Part shown: piece after piece, positions 63,421 to 64,000 of the stretch | Position numbering within the stretch: the first letter of the stretch is position 1 | How the letters are laid out: every line of letters begins with the position of its first letter | Assembly: GCA_009767595.1 (NCBI GenBank) | Contig: VSDK01007177.1 | Location: forward strand, 36,211-100,210 | DNA from: Symbiodinium kawagutii | Taxonomy: Eukaryota; Sar; Dinophyceae; Suessiales; Symbiodiniaceae | Reading direction: 5' to 3' | Length of the DNA: 64,000 nt | Position numbers and translations under genes: made by a program | The notes under the pieces: model-generated | Told to the model about the DNA's origin: nothing | Database searches by the model: none | What the model saw: only the letters and a program-made list of their open reading frames with translations

Positions 63421-64000
63421 AGCCAGGTAGAAGCTGTGTAGAATTGGAAGAGAAGATCTCTATCCTTTTCAGCTCTGTTTTCAACCCATGAGATGCTGTC
63501 AACAAGCTGGGGGGCCAAGGTGTGGCCATGACCGCCTCCAGTGTCAGCTTCTCAGTTCTCTGCGACTGGAAACAGATTTTGCAGTCAGAGACTCCTTAGA
63601 GAATCTATAGAATTTCTATTTTAGAAAAGAGCTCTCTTCTAGAAAGAAGCTCCTTCCATGGCCTGTGTTTTCTCTGGAGTTTGTGTCAGTGTTCCAGCTG
63701 GAGGCTCTCCTCATGCACACGGGCAGGCAGAGCTGTGAAGCATTGTGAAGCCATTAAGATCTATTTGACACAACTGGGTACTTGGGTACTTGTTGGGCAT
63801 TTTGTTGGGTGATACTTGATACTGTTTGATACCTGAGTTTCCCCAATGATGGTGTTTTTCAACGTGGAAGGTCAGGGCTTGTTGCCGCGATGTGGTGGCT
63901 GGCAGCTTGCGAAGCTTTGTCAGTAGTGGCACCCAGACCAGAACTGACTCACGTGTTTTTTTCGCTTAGATCACACTGAACTCAGCAGGCAGATTTCTGA
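63421..64000. other. Host sequence to window end, no gene seen
   Basis: Short frames only. A TACTTGGGTACTTG-like repeat lies at about 63776-63796. The window ends without a recognisable feature. Confidence 0.4.

Noticed and set aside
1-64000. Dinoflagellate spliced-leader relic, tRNA or rRNA genes
   Set aside because: By eye I found no copy of the spliced-leader core and no cloverleaf or rRNA-like segment. A computed search would be needed to exclude them.

Overview
The window reads as nuclear DNA of a dinoflagellate, probably a Symbiodiniaceae-type alga. Host exons are short, have no long ORFs, and lie almost all on the + strand. Where exons can be chained by protein sense, the intron donors include GC and GA as well as GT. 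Introns often carry a 3-5 base direct repeat across the splice boundary, and simple repeats are everywhere. The retroelement families (Ty1/copia and DIRS-like) and their methyltransferase cargo fit the same picture. The species call is inference.

Layout. 1-2244: GA-rich repeat and weak host exon candidates. 2245-16869: a host gene for an SPPY-class amino-methyltransferase that carries an internal tandem duplication of about 3.98 kb. Copy 1 (2245-12093) is split by a 5.9-kb DIRS-like retroelement (2324-8216, 'element A'). Copy 2 (12093-16073) is uninterrupted and runs on to the gene's last exon and stop (16869). 17235-25665: an apparently intact Ty1/copia element on the minus strand with identical 199-bp LTRs, a 5-bp target duplication and one 2653-residue polyprotein. 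25666-32760: sparse host exons, including pieces of a multi-span membrane protein. 32790-39679: a second, decayed DIRS-like element ('element B'). 39680-64000: host sequence with scattered exons (a nucleotide-sugar-transporter-like pair at 44.8-45.1 kb, a multi-span membrane protein at 61.6-63.4 kb), long GATA and TCCA/TCCG microsatellites, and long stretches with nothing recognisable.

The striking theme is methyltransferases. Each of the three retroelements carries a C5-cytosine-methyltransferase-like domain, and each carries it at a different place: between protease and integrase in the copia element, at the C terminus of pol (after an overlapping tyrosine recombinase ORF) in element A, and inside the RNase H domain in element B. 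The host gene hit by element A is itself a DNA-type methyltransferase, of the separate SPPY amino-methylating class. The different positions argue for repeated capture of methyltransferases by retroelements in this lineage. Copy 2 of the host gene gives an unoccupied-site control for element A, showing that insertion replaced 25 bp instead of duplicating the target.

Exons outside the methyltransferase gene are proposed from open frame, splice-acceptor context and protein-like composition only. They carry low confidence.
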